A stretch of DNA of 64,000 nucleotides from Labia minor (GCA_963082975.1 OY720350.1:48872734-48936733); one strand, 5' to 3'; positions 11,031-23,856 are shown, counted from the first letter of the stretch. Notes: a model not told the origin generated them from the letters alone. Program-made: numbers and translations.

Positions 11031-13225
11031 TTTTTTTTGTATGATTATATTTAGTTCCGATTTCTTTATTAAATTTAACGACATAGAGAGCAACGTTTGT
11101 ACATGTCCCTTTTTTTCTTCATTCAAGAAGGGGGGGGGGTCACATTTTTCTCTTTCACTTTCCTATTTGTTATTTAACATTTTTACTACATTTTATTCTT
11201 TTCGAAATTGTTGTTTATCAAAAACAAAAGCCTCGTAAAAACAAACTACTCTTCCATTTCTCCAATCATAATCATTATCATTCAAAAAAAAGGGTGCTGT
11301 TGTCTGAAATGTTAGAATATAAAATCTTGAGATAGACAGGATTTTTCATTTTAGAATACACAATCGTAACCTATTCGAAATATAATATTAATAAAGGTTC
11401 ACATCTATTTTTATGGTTTCTAATTAAATGCAAGCTAAAGAACAAAACAAACTGAATATTAATACTTCTCGATTTGAAAATGGCTTTTGAAGGCACGTGC
11501 CTATCAGGAGAAAGAAAATTGTTAATTTTCTCAACGTATTACTAATTAAAGAGTTTTTTTTTTTATTTAGTATAATGTTTATATACTCTATAGAAAATGT
11601 AAAGGACAAATCCAAAACATCGAGTATTTATTTATTTTTCGAGAAGGTTAATTTCCATTTTCTATTATCCACAGAAAGAAAGCAACCAATATTTGAGTAA
11701 CATAATATAATCACACATAAGTATCAATAAATTATTATAAATCATCTATTAAAATTTTGTTTTTATTATTTTTTTTTTTAATTTTAAAAATATTTTCAAC
11801 TCTCACTTTAGTAATATTTATTTATTATATATTCGAACACTTGCTTAACCCCTTATTTCTTTTTTATTGCATTTATGGATATTTTCACTCTTAATAGAAT
11901 TTTAATCAAAGTATTAAAATTTTCCTCTATACTAAAAAATTTAAATCTCATTTTCTGTTAGAAATCAAACTCATATTTCTGTTTTTAAACATCTCATGAA
12001 ATTACATCATAAAGTTGAGAGTTTGTCGTATAAATAAAGGGAATGCAAATGAATGATGCAAATACTCAGTCATCACAGATTGCAATTTCAAATTACTTGT
12101 CTATGGTGTTATAACATTACCACATCATTAATTAAATTACCTTTGATAAACAGAACTTTTATGATAGGGTGGATTAGAACGAGACCTTTAGAAAAGGGAC
12201 GACTAACCTTTATGATTATGATTCTTTTATTTTTTATTTTTTCTTTGGTTTTTATTTTTGTATTTAATAGTTTTTTGATTAATTATTGACAATATTACTC
12301 ACCAATATTTAGATTATTTTGATTATTTAGAAATAATTTATTTTCTTACAAAGTTTGAAATAAACGAATAATTTATACTTCATACACATTTTTTTGCAAA
12401 TTAGTAAAATTTCATTATGAGTAAAAGATACTTTGAATTTTTTTTAAAATAATAAATAGTGATAATCTATATAATATAATTGTTTATTTTATATAATCAA
12501 AATCAAACTAATTTTTCTTTACAGAGAAAAAAATTACATTCCAAGAGATACGTTAACCATTTGTTAATATATATGATAATCTTAATATATAATGTTATGA
12601 GATACCTGTGAAATAAATTTGTAGAAAAATTGGAAGAAAATTGGTATTAAAATAATGTAAGATTTAAAAAAGTAAATATCAAAAGCATAGCTCAATATAA
12701 AATTCTAAAGTACTGTACTTGAGGACAAGAGTTTAAATCTTACAAATTCACTAAAGAATTTAATATATTTTAAATATTATTTTATAGATTTGCTAATAAA
12801 TGTTTAAACTGGCTAAAATCGTCTTACAATCTCCAAGGATAGAATAAGTAGTATAGTAATATATATATATATTGTAATAAGAACTAAAAAAAAATTAAAT
12901 TATCAAAAAAGGCGTTAAAAGCAAGAAATTTGAAATTTTGATTTATTTTAATTTTTAGTAATAATCTTTTCGTTTCTCAAAAATACGGAAGTAGAAAAAT
13001 TCGAGGTATATCAAATTTGAACATTTTTTTTTCTTAATTAACTTAATTAACGGTATGCGAGTTTGAGGTAAATTTGTTTTTAAGTTCAAATAAACTTAAT
13101 TATTGTCTTATAATTAGTTAAATGTTGGTTGGTTTAATTGAGTGATAATATTTTTGTATCCAAATAAAAATTTAAATATATTTATTGTTTTAGTTTATTT
13201 TCAAACAATCTTATCTTATTATGCT
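11031..13225. other. AT-rich, no gene seen
   Basis: It contains a short G run at 11131-11139, several reverse and forward open frames of 60-80 codons with A/T-driven composition, and a TA run near 12860. None resembles a known protein. Confidence 0.5.
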
Positions 13226-13445
13226 AGCTAAAATTGTTTGTTTGTTTGTTTAGCCATGGGTTCTCAAAAACCGCTCTAACGATTTTTTTCAAATTCACAC
13301 TAGATATAGTATTTATAAAGAAAAATTGAGTTTTATTGATCATATCTCTGGAAAAATACATCTTTATTAGCTTTTTTTTTAATTTAAATGTAAAAATGTG
13401 ACGTCCCTATGTCATCCATGTTGAAATTTGACTCCCGCCTTTTTT
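13226..13445 (+). repeat. Degenerate HINE-like fragment
   Basis: (TTTG)n is followed by CTCAAAAACCGCTCTAACGA and TTTTTTTCAAATTCACAC, the same layout of microsatellite and motif as in families H1 and H2, but the sequence is otherwise different. TGTGACGTCCC follows. No ends are recognised. Confidence 0.4.
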
Positions 13446-13469
13446 TAAAGGATATTGTATTAATATTTT

Positions 13470-13971
13470 GGTAATTATACAGAAGACTGGCGAAAGGAGG
13501 TAGGTGGTTGAAACTTACTTTGAGGTGTTCCTTGAATGATTCTGAACAACTTTATATGCAACTTTTTTATGATCTCTTTTAGTTTAATTAATAAAAATTA
13601 ATTAATTAAAAGACTTTTTCGGTTTTTTAAATTCGGTTTATTTTATTTTAGAAATAGTTTTATTCATACCAAAGTTATTTTAACGCTTTTGCGGAGTTTA
13701 TATTTTCTAAAATAAAATAAACCGAATTTAAAAAACCGAAAAAGTCTTTAAATAACTTTAGTATGGATAAACTATTTCTAAAATAAAATAAACCGAATTT
13801 AAAAAACCGAAAGTCTTTAAATAACTTTAGTATGGATACACAGTTTAATTAATTAAACTAAAAGAGATCATAAAAAAAGTTGCATATAAAGTTGTTCAGA
13901 ATCATTCAAGGAACACCTCAAAGTAAGTTTCAACCACCTACCTCCTTTCGCCAGTCTTCTGTATAATTACC
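13470..13971. mobile_element. Foldback element FB-1 with 8-bp target duplication
   Basis: Perfectly flanked by AATATTTT on both sides (13462-13469 and 13972-13979). The ends are GGTAATTATACAGAAGACTG and its complement, in arms of more than 100 bp, with further inverted repeats toward the centre. Two units of about 80 bp (ATAACTTTAGTATGGATA ... AAAAAACCGAA) repeat inside the right half. Non-coding. Ends starting GG with an 8-bp duplication recall Merlin-type elements; that class is a guess. Confidence 0.85.
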
Positions 13972-14271
13972 AATATTTTTTATATATTTAAAATATTTTA
14001 AAATTCATTATTTAATTTCGAAATAAAATTAAAAATATATATTTTAATAATATTTTATGATTATAAATTACGATATATATTTATCATTCTTCCAACAAAA
14101 AAAAAAGTATTCATGCACTAAGAAACATAATAATACATATTTATGTATTACTGAGGACCCCAAGTTCCATTCATTTTAATCAGATTGATGCAATGATGTA
14201 ACATTTAATAATTGTAATAAATATAATAATTGTAATAAATAATTAAAGAATTGTATATCAATATTTTTTAA

Positions 14272-14392
14272 AGGGTCGAGCGAGAGCTCGGTGTCCTAGG
14301 TATTAATATTTCCAGCCAAACCCAATAATAATGAATTATTTTTTTTTAACTTAATTACCGAGCCGAGGCTCGGGGTCCCGGTACTCTCTATT
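14272..14392. repeat. Pair of GC-rich hairpins in direct order
   Basis: GAGCGAGAGCTCGGTGTCC at about 14279 and GAGCCGAGGCTCGGGGTCCC at about 14360, each with a GAGC/GCTC stem and the same tail, are separated by about 60 A/T-rich bases. They stand out sharply from the surroundings and resemble Helitron 3' hairpins, but no terminus is proved. Confidence 0.5.
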
Positions 14393-14395
14393 AAA

Positions 14396-17045
14396 TGTGA
14401 TTGATCTTTGAAACCTTGTTAATATAATTTTAAATATATTATTTCAACATTATAATTAACTAAATAGTTAACAACCCTCTATCATAATGTTATAAATATT
14501 TATTTGTATTCTACTATAAAATAAATTTGTATGCTTTCTTACATGCTTATTTAAATCACTTTTTTTAAATTTTTCTAATCAACCATAAAATAAAAACATA
14601 TTCAAAATATTATTTAGGAAAAGTATTTATTAGAAAAATTAAAAGAATTTAGATAATTGACCCGTTCTTGTTTTTAATGATTAAAGAAATATAAACAACT
14701 TCCCTTCCTATTTTCTGTTATAAATACTGTAAAATTAATTAATGGGATCAAAAAAAAAAAAATTAATTCTAGCACGTTTGAATGGTTATTCGCCTATTAA
14801 ATGATTTAAAATTCCCACTAAGCAATTTGACCAATAGATTATAATCAAAAACCAATTTCAAACGGAGTGTTGAAATACATAAGAGGTTTATAAATGCTTT
14901 CCAATTCAGTACATTTCAATCGTGACAAAACATGGATTTAATTGGACTTCAAAATGTCAGTTGATAAATTTAAATTGATGAAAAGTTAAATTTAAATAAA
15001 ACTACCTCACCTGACAGAATAAAATTACAATGATTTGATATTTGGTTAGTAAAACGAGAATTCACCGTCGTATAATAATTTCTAATCAATTAGTGGACTA
15101 TTTTCCATTCGAATTCTGTTTCAAACTTAATACAATAAATTATGGGTAGAAAACAAGAGGAAGTTGGGTTGTATAAATCATGAATCATTTTCAGATTAAT
15201 TGAAATTGGAGAAAAAACAAATTCTCGCTCACTTTCGAGGACAAATAGATGGAGGTGGGTATGAATCATTGGATTATTTAATTAATTATACCCACCCCTA
15301 ATAAAATGAATATTCAATGTACCCATCAAAGAACAAAAAGTCAAAAATATCTATTCCAAATCTGGATTCTGTAAAGAACATAAACTTTTATTTTTGTCAA
15401 AAAAAACAAAAAAAAAAAAAAAAAACAATTTCTGTTCTTTCGTTTTCTTTACTCTTGTCCAAATATCTTGATAATATCCTTGGGATTCTCTTTTATTCTT
15501 ATTATAAAATTATATTAAAAAAAAGATCTTGGTGAGATTGAACAAAATCGATTTATTAATAGCAATGCAGCTGATTTATGAAATAACAAATAAATGGTAT
15601 AAAACAGAGTATGATAATCAAATAAATAGAATGTCAATTTAATATATTATAGTTTTAAGTATAATATATCTGAATATTATTAGATTCATATATATTTCTA
15701 AGTATATATAAATAAAAATTACAAATTAAAAAAAAATCCGTACATTATTTTCATTCGAGTAAACACACAATTAATACCTAACTATTTTTTATCCCCAAAT
15801 AATTCAAGATTAAGAATTTATTATAATAACCTTTTTTAAATTTTTGTTTTAGGTACGTGTTCTCCATTAGAATATGCTTCAAGGTTCAACAAGATAAAAA
15901 TAAATTAATTTTAAAATAATTATCAAAATTTATAAACTTCTATAGGTAAGATGTTAGATAGATGTAGTTTCACCACTAACATAAATAAAAACTTTAAATA
16001 TAGTATAACTCTTTCTAGAAAAATTCAATAAAATTATTTATCAACTTTATTCTCTATAAATATATTAGTTCTTTTCCACAAGTAGTAGTATTAAAAAAAT
16101 ACCAACAAGGAAATAGCAAAGAGATGATTGAAAGGATGAAAGAGATGGTGCCTGTGTGGTTTTTGCGGTCAAGCACTTCCTTACTTGATAGTGCGAAAAT
16201 ATATAATATATTTTTATTTATATATATATATAGATAGGTAGATAGATAGATAGAAAAAGAGAGATATTAGGAATAGCAAACTCATATGATGTTTTGAATT
16301 AGGTATTAATTTTTATATTCTATGTTTTCATTTCTAAAAAAATTAATAATAATCTTTATTGATTATAATACTCTCTCGTATATGATAAATTATTTTTATT
16401 ATAAGTAAGACTTCTCGACAACTGAAGGCCTCGCTGCCAGATTATATCAGTATCCAGGAGAAATAAGAATAAATAAATAAATAAATAGGTGACTGTAAAG
16501 GGACTTAAACCTAATATAAATAAATGTTAAAGCTAATAACCAAAGAAACAATATGAAAACTGGAAACTATTTTGACCTAGAAAAAATACTCCCCCCCCCT
16601 AATAATTATACCTATTTAATAAATAATTCAAAAATATTTATCTCTAATTTACATTTTCAAGTCCACATATATTGACATTTATTTGAAAATTTAAATAAGA
16701 AATATTTGAAGTTATTCATAGCAAAAATTGGAAAAATTAAATGATATACACACTTCCTGTACTTCTTTTTTATTCAATTTCTGATTATACGATTTTAATA
16801 CACTTTTTTCAAACTCATAATTTAAAATGATATGCAAAATTTAAATTACATGCTGTAACTGATGCCTTTAGCATATATATTAAATTTTTTTAAAAAGTTT
16901 CGACGAGATTCAAACTTCAGGACGATGTATTTTGCATAATTGATAGAGATTAATATTTTTCTAAAATGATATAATTAAGACATTCTATGCTTACAAATTA
17001 TAAACAAATTAAAATAAAATATCGAAATATCAACGAATGATTACT
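14396..17045. other. AT-rich, no gene seen
   Basis: It holds a TA run and a (GATA)n-type run at about 16220-16253 and a C run at 16591-16599. No coding or repeat ends are seen. Confidence 0.5.
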
Positions 17046-17053
17046 CTGACAAC

Positions 17054-17460
17054 CAGGCACGGCCCGAGCTCTTATGGCGCCCTAGGTCTAAAGTTCGCCC
17101 CATATGTTTTAACAAGCAAAAAAAAAAAGAATCAACTAAAAAATTTTTGTTTGTTATTAAAAAAATATTTTTATATTTGAAAATATATTTTATTTTAGTT
17201 GGATCCACATATTGATTGATCTTCCTAAAAAGGAGATATCTTGGTATGATATCAACATTATATTTTTAAAAATGTAATAATTTACTACTTATTTTAAATA
17301 AACGCAATTTTTTTATTGCGTACCATAATTTTTTATTTACTATTAAGTCTTATAAGCCCTGATATCTTGCGAAGGATTAATTTTTTTTTCATAATGGCGC
17401 CCCTGCCAGCCAAGCGCCCCGAGCCATGGCCTTACTGGCTCGGCTCTAGGGCCGGCCCTG
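17054..17460 (-). mobile_element. hAT MITE, copy 1
   Basis: Ends CAGGCACGGCCCGAGCTC and GCTCTAGGGCCGGCCCTG, flanked by CTGACAAC and CTGGCAAC, an 8-bp duplication with one change. It is the reverse-orientation partner of 57950-58321. Non-coding. Confidence 0.9.
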
Positions 17461-17468
17461 CTGGCAAC

Positions 17469-19231
17469 ATTAGATTAAACTGACTATATAATATATATAT
17501 ATTAGATATAATATATTCCAAAATGTTGATAAGCCACATTTTAAATATGAAAACATCAAATTTTGTCATTATTTATTATTTTTTTTTAATAAAATAAAAG
17601 TTTTCATTTTATCTTTTAACATTTCATTTGTTTGCTTCTTTATCACCTCCTTCACTTGTTCAATTAAAAAAAAAACAAAACATTTCTGATTAAGAAATGT
17701 CAATCAAATATTCTAATCAAGTTAACGAGGGCCACTTTTTTAACTCAGGAACTTGATGAATTTCCTCGATGTACCAAGTGCTTGTAACCGACCTTGATAC
17801 GATTCATTGATGCTCATTTAATTGGATGATTGGTCCACTATCCATCCATCACCGCGAATGAAACGAAAGAAAAGAAATTATTCCGTTCTTTTGAAAAATC
17901 TCCGAATTCAGGTTGTGTAATGTACAGAACACCCCAGTTGATGGATCATCTGGAATGGATAAACATTTAATTATTAATTATCCATTTATTTACTAACTCT
18001 CTCTTTCCCTCATTCACTCTTGTATATCTAAAATGAACTTTATTTATTTTTTTTCTTACATATCATTTCTTTAATTAATCGAGCCGGAATTCTTCGTTTC
18101 TTCTCAACAACTTTCACTTTTGGCTCATTGATTTATTTTTAACAAACTTTTTAAAAACTTTATTTCACCCCCCTTTCCCCCTTTTTTTATATATTATATT
18201 AAACATTGAATATATCTGATAAAACTTGCTTAAATAAAAAATATAAGCCGCAAAACATTGTTGTTTAAAAACAGTTGTTTAAAAACCTACAATCTCTCTT
18301 TTCTTATCTTTTCTATTTTTCATACAAAAGAAAGATTAATAAATGTCTCTTTCTCAAAATTGTTTAATCTTTATAAGGGGATCTGTTGAACTTTCATTTT
18401 CATATAATTTCAATTTTAGCTTAATTTTTTCATAAAAATTTCAATTGATTTATTTTTATCTATTATTTAAAGAATAAGTTAATATCATTTAAAATTTTAT
18501 TTAAAGAAAAGTTAAAAAGATAAAATTGTTTTTTAATTATTATTTATTAATTTATTTAGGACTTGAAAATGACATGGAATTTCACTTTTTTAGGATTTTT
18601 TTTTTTGAATATGATTGATTTTAACTATATATATTAATAACTATTATTATATTATTTAACGATTAATGTCTGATACTTCCCTTCTGTAATAACATAAGTG
18701 AAGTGTGAACATTTTTATTTAATAATTTTAAAAGAATATATGTATATGATAGCTGAAAAAGGGAAGTGGAATTTAGTCCTTAATGGGTGAGAACTCTGAC
18801 CTATCCTAATGTTATAAATACTGTCTTATCCATACAACTTACAATTTTCGAGGAATTTATTATCAATGCAAAAAGACTGCTATATATTCATTTAATTTCT
18901 TAACACATATTTATATATTTTTTATTTTTTTAATCCATCTTGGAAATATCTTATAAAATAATTATCAATAAATGGGTTACTAAATAAAGACATTTGAAAT
19001 ACTTAAATATTATAAATCTAATATTAAATTGAATAATTTGTTTTATATTTTATTCAATTGATAAAAATGTCTAGAAAAATCTGAAATTATTAATGAAATA
19101 AGGCCTAGGTGTAAGAGGAATATTATTATTATTATATTTGTAGCTGAACTCGTCTAGCTTTTCCAGTAATAATTTACCTGCCCTGCTGGTCTTGTTTTGT
19201 ATATTATTAATATTAATTAATTATTATCGGT
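17469..19231. other. AT-rich, no gene seen
   Basis: The short GC-richer patch at 17720-17950 has no recognisable coding. The remainder is A/T runs. Confidence 0.5.
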
Positions 19232-19394
19232 AATTGTTAAGAGTTCTTGTCTCGTTTAGATTTTGATGAAACTTTTCGACAGCTGATTCCTTGATTAATT
19301 CTAAGAAACTTTTTCATTAGGAAATTATGGGGTAAACTTCTAGTTTTCAAGATAAAACGGATTAAAGTTTGGATATAAATCCATTGGTATTCTA

Positions 19395-19459
19395 CACAGG
19401 TGGACAAAATTAAGAGATGGAAAGAATTTTCACACATCTCTTAATTTTGTCCACCAGTG
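19395..19459. mobile_element. Miniature 65-bp Tc1-like MITE
   Basis: Two almost perfect inverted ends, CACAGGTGGACAAAATTAAG and its complement starting CACTGGTGG, are separated by only about 15 bases and flanked by TA. There is no room for anything but the ends. Confidence 0.8.
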
Positions 19460-19488
19460 TATTTAGTTACCATGTTTTATCCACTTGA

Positions 19489-19503
19489 CCAGCAGAGGGC
19501 GCC
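19489..19503 (+). promoter_or_regulatory. CTCF-like motif
   Basis: CCAGCAGAGGGCGCC fits the vertebrate-type CTCF core at every position and contains the arthropod-type AGAGGGCGC. It lies within foldback FB-3. This is sequence match only. Confidence 0.35.
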
Positions 19504-19839
19504 ACTAATATTCGTGGTTTTTTTTAGTTATATAGAAAAATTAAAAAATTAATTAATTAAATAATTTCCCTATATCCAAACCGAACCGATAAAAAACGAA
19601 AATTAGTAAAAATGTGAATAATTAGTGAATTAGTCAATATAACATTACTTAATGGCTGCTGCACACATTTCGACGTTCATAACCAATTAATCTGTCAAAC
19701 TTTATTCCTTTTTATCACGAAAACTAGAAGTTTACCCTACCCCATAATTGACTGAAAAAGTTAATTAGAATTAATCAAGGAATCAACTGGCGAAGTTTCA
19801 TCAAAATCTAAAGGAGACAAGAACTCTTAACACAATTAT

Positions 19840-20814
19840 TTTATAATCTTATTATTAACACCTCCTACCCTTTAACCACTCAGAATTGGGGGCGCATTCA
19901 ATTTAAAAAAAATAGCGATACTATATTTGACCAGTTCAAAAAAATAATTTCCAAAACAGACATACGACCCCTCCCCCACTTAATTTATATACTTCAAATT
20001 CGATTGGAAATGTTTGTTAATTTATATTTTGTACTGCGCACTAAGCTGAAAATTTAAAAGAAATATTGGTTTAATAGCCCATTAAAAAATAAAATATTGA
20101 CCAAAAAAGCCTAAATAAATAAAACTCGATTCAAAGATTTGTATCTTAACAAAGACCACACATTTATATGTTGAACAAAATCATAGATATTGAAATTCAA
20201 TTCCTCGAAGAATCGACGAATGCCTAAATGACATTGTTTTATTGTTTTTATTTTTAACAATCTATAGAAGATACTATTCATGCGATCAAATTTCTTTTTT
20301 CTAAGTAATTTCCTCGAGAATCTAATATATTGACTCAAAGAAAAACATTTCACACAATACGAATTTCACAATTCAATTTGACTTTTTTTTTTGCCTATTG
20401 AGAAAAATTATTATATGAATAGAAGAGAACTATAAAAATGAATTTCTTTGTGGAAAAATTTATTTGAATGAAGCATTTTTGGAAATCATCTGGAATATTT
20501 GCTCTCAAAATTTAGAAATGATATGACAATTGAAACTATAATAACTATAGAAACTTGAAGTAAGTGTCGAATTAATTAAGATATAGGAATCAAAATAGCA
20601 GATACTTAATATAATATTGGGTATAATGTCAAACTTGGACTATTTTAAATATGTTTGAAAATATAAATATAAAGTAATATTTGAAATTATCTTTTTTTAT
20701 TTTTGCATCTCAAGCAAGTTTATGAACTCTTTCCATGATTTTTCAGCAAGATTTATAATTTTTTTTTAAAAATTTATTAAATCCTTTTCCGAAAGGACCA
20801 TATATACGATTTTT
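19840..20814. other. AT-rich, no gene seen
   Basis: An 80-codon reverse open frame (20353-20111) has lysine- and leucine-rich A/T composition and no recognisable domain, so it is not called. Confidence 0.5.
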
Positions 20815-21472
20815 ACCGACCGACGATAGTAAGGGAGGTATTGTTTTCACACCAAATTTCACATGTGGAGATTTTTACATATCTCCACGAATCATGCATT
20901 TTCTTAACAGAAAAAAGTATTTTTAGCATGATGTCTGTCCATCCATCCGTCCGTCCGTCTGTCCGTCAGTATAGATGAGTACAGCCTGAACGGCTCAACG
21001 GATTTTGATGAAATTTGGTATATTTACTTAATGCATCAGTGGGATGAATTGATCAACTTTTGGTGCAAATCCGGAAACCGGAAGTGGTAGTATTAGCGAT
21101 CGACGATAGGAAGGGAAGGGTTATTTTCACACCAAATTTCACATGAGGAGATTTTTTTACATATCACCACAAATGTATTGGTTTTATCCTCAGGAAAAAT
21201 CATCTTCATTATGTTTTTCTTAATTTAAAATTATATGACGTCACCCAGCCCTTCATGACGTCACAGCCTCCTTATTATGATCACGGGCAACGCCGGCTAC
21301 TTCAGCTATATATTATAAATAAAATAAAATTATAAATATTTATGTTCTATCCATATCTGTTTTTTATTACATTAATAGATATATTAAAATTATTTGAAAT
21401 TGTTTCTGTAGCTGGAAATTAATTTATTTCAAACCGTCGGTCGGTTCGGACCTGGCCACAGGTCAACTTATT
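20815..21472 (+). mobile_element. H1 copy 1b
   Basis: Full-length by the same ends as copy 1a and very similar to it over the whole length, including CACGGGCAACGCCGGCTAC near the middle of the 3' half. It includes the longest stretch of CCGT/CCAT/CTGT microsatellite among the + strand copies. Confidence 0.78.
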
Positions 21473-22430
21473 TAGTTTTATATATTTTCATTAAATAATT
21501 TTTTACTATTATAAAAAAATAATTTTTTTTTATCTCCGTTATATTATTAAAAAACTCATAGATATAAAAATGATCACCTTAAATTGGTAAATAGTTTAGT
21601 TAAATATTTAAATAAATTAGAAATTAAATTTTGTTGAAAATTTCTAAAATAATTGTCTGGTTTACATTCATATAATTTAAATTAAATTGTACTTACTTCA
21701 TATTTATTATATATATATATACCTTTTCGTGTTTTTAAATTAACTGAAAAATTCCATAGATAATTTATTAATCCCCAATAAAGCCTCTTGACTTCCTGTC
21801 GAGAAGATTTAATTGAATTTATTCTCTACTTAGATAAATTTAACCCTTTACCAAGGCGTCTTATTGAATTTTATTATATTCCAAAACATATATACTATAT
21901 ACATATGGTGTGATGTTTCTTTATTTTGAGTTACGGCCCCATTAGTGAGATCCATATGTTAGTGAAGGTTAGTAAAAATTTAGTACATTCCTTGTATAGA
22001 TATAAAGGGAGGAACGACTATTATAATGGAGATGAAGAGTGTCGTTGTTGGTTGGTGGTTGGTTATTACGTTTCGTTTTGTTCACTTGGTCCATTCATCA
22101 TCATCATCATCACCATCATTTCCCGTTCTTTGGGTCTCTAAACGTTCATTATCATTCGAATTTAATATTACTTCACACCATCAACAAATAATATACCCAC
22201 GGATCATATTGACCTAAACAAAAACCAATAAATCGTCAATAGTCAAGGCGATGGAATGAAAAATAAAAAGGGTTATTATTTGTTTATAGAATTAGAACGG
22301 TTTATTTTCTTTTTATTTAAAGTTATAAGCAGTTGAGAATGTATCATTAAATGGAAATGCTGAGTTTTCAATTTAAAAAAATATAAAAAAATGTATATTC
22401 TTATTGTTTCTATAACTTGATTAAAAAAAT
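21473..22430. other. AT-rich, no gene seen
   Basis: It contains a small (TCA)n run at about 22096-22118 and overlapping short open frames of low complexity. Confidence 0.5.
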
Positions 22431-22824
22431 CTGGAGTGTCTCCACTCGACTATCTCGCATATTTGAATTGGATTAAATAATATATATTAATTTAAATTAA
22501 ATTAATTAAATTATAAATTAAAATTTGTTGATGGCATCACGTCACGTGTTGACGCGTAAGATTTGCAGTGTTAAAAAATTTATTCTGGTACTTTCAGCGA
22601 TTCAATCAAGCTGAAATTGTATATATAGCAGTTTTATACAATTATTAATCATGTGAAAAATTATCAAACATATATCTTTATTTTTACGGTCAAACGTAGC
22701 AGGTAAGGACCCTCTTCCGGTTGAGCTACATTTCTCAAAAGTTGATAGAAAACTATGAATTTTGAATAATGCCCATGTACCAAATTTCATCATTCTAGCT
22801 CAAACCGTTTTTGAATAATCTTGG

Positions 22825-22855
<31 letters not shown>

Positions 22856-22955
22856 GACATTTTTCCTCACCCTTAGTGAAAATGATTCAGGAACCTTCAA
22901 AACGTATAAAAACATCAAAATCTCAACATCGATAATTTTCGTGATCGAGATAGTA
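22431..22955 (+). mobile_element. H2 (HINE/Helentron-like), copy 2a
   Basis: It begins CTGGAGTGTCTCCACTCG, a stem-loop next to ACTATCTCGC, and ends GAGATAGT. An (AC)n run precedes CAGACATTTTT. Compared with the other copies it lacks about 15 bases of the terminal palindrome and part of the AGCGCATGTTTGGC region. It is non-coding. Confidence 0.75.
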
Positions 22956-23203
22956 ATTAATGATTTAACATTTTTTAAATTCTTAATCCCATTAATTATG
23001 ACATGAAATAAATATATCTCCTAGGAATTCTAAAAAATATATATATGGGAGTATAGAAATACTATCACTCGTATATAAAAATATAGGTTTTGAATTAAAT
23101 TTTTTTTTTCCTAACTCTGCATTGTTTGAACTAGAGAAGCTGTTGTTGTATAGTATTTTATTAATTTAAATTAATAATAGATTTAGAATTAAATTTTCAT
23201 TAA

Positions 23204-23699
23204 TTTTCACTAAGGTTGAGAAAAATGTCTGTGTGAGTGAATGTATGTAGACAAGATTACGCAAAACGGTTTGAGCTAGAATAATGAAATTTGTTATACG
23301 GGCATTATTCAAAATTCGTAGTTTTTTTTATCAACTTTTGAGAAATGTAGCTCATCTTGAAGTAGGTCATTACCTACTACTTTTTGATTTTTTTTTCCCA
23401 CTAAACTGACCGTAAAAATAAAGATATATGTTTTTCACACGATTAAAAATTGTATAAAACTGCTATAGATAGAATTTCAGCTTGATTGAATCGCTGAAAG
23501 TACCGGAATTAATTTTTTAACACGACTGCAAATCACGCGCCAGCACGTGACGTGCTGCCTTCAAAAAAGAGTCATACACGCGCTGGTTTAATAAATATTA
23601 TTTATTAATTTTAATTTATAATTAATTAAATTTAATTTAAATATAATATGTTATTTAATCCAATTCAAATTTGCGAGATAGTCCATTGGAGACACTCCA
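23204..23699 (-). mobile_element. H2 copy 2b (5' truncated)
   Basis: Reverse copy that starts inside the family at CACTAAGGTTGAG and ends GGAGACACTCCA. It shares subfamily variants with copy 2f (CCCACTAAACTGACCG, ACACGACTGCAAATCACG) and also shares about 150 bp of flank after its 3' end with that copy. Confidence 0.75.
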
Positions 23700-23856
23700 G
23701 ATTTATTTGTACATATATTTATAATAGATCATATATTCAAAAAATCTACAAATCAATATTTGATATATAACCAATAATAAAAATGGATATGAAACTCAAA
23801 TCAGTCATTAAAATAAAGACTAAAAAATCAATTTCAAAATAAAATTATATGATAAT
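23700..23856. repeat. Segment shared with 42985-42998 plus 43556-43706
   Basis: About 155 bp directly after H2 copy 2b recurs after H2 copy 2f, interrupted there by Helitron copy C. Shared blocks include ATTTATTTGTACA, ATCATATATTCAAAAAATC and ATAACCAATAATAAAAATG. A 7-base difference (ATAATAG) lies near the junction. Confidence 0.88.

Larger units (their letters stand above)
19232..19838. mobile_element. Foldback element FB-3
   Basis: Arms of about 115 bp begin TTGTTAAGAGTTCTTGTCTC on the left and, reversed, TGTTAAGAGTTCTTGTCTCC on the right, with GATTTTGATGAAACTT and GGTAAACTTCTAGTTTTC in both. The centre (TTCGACGTTCATAA, GGCTGC, TTAATTAATTAAATAATTT) is shared with the complex at 59310-60205. 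A 65-bp MITE is nested at 19395-19459. Confidence 0.8.

Noticed and set aside
12680-12750. tRNA-like string (AGCATAGCTCAATATAAAAT and on to AGAGTTTAAATC)
   Set aside because: Boxes loosely resemble a tRNA, but the stems do not pair. At most a decayed SINE.
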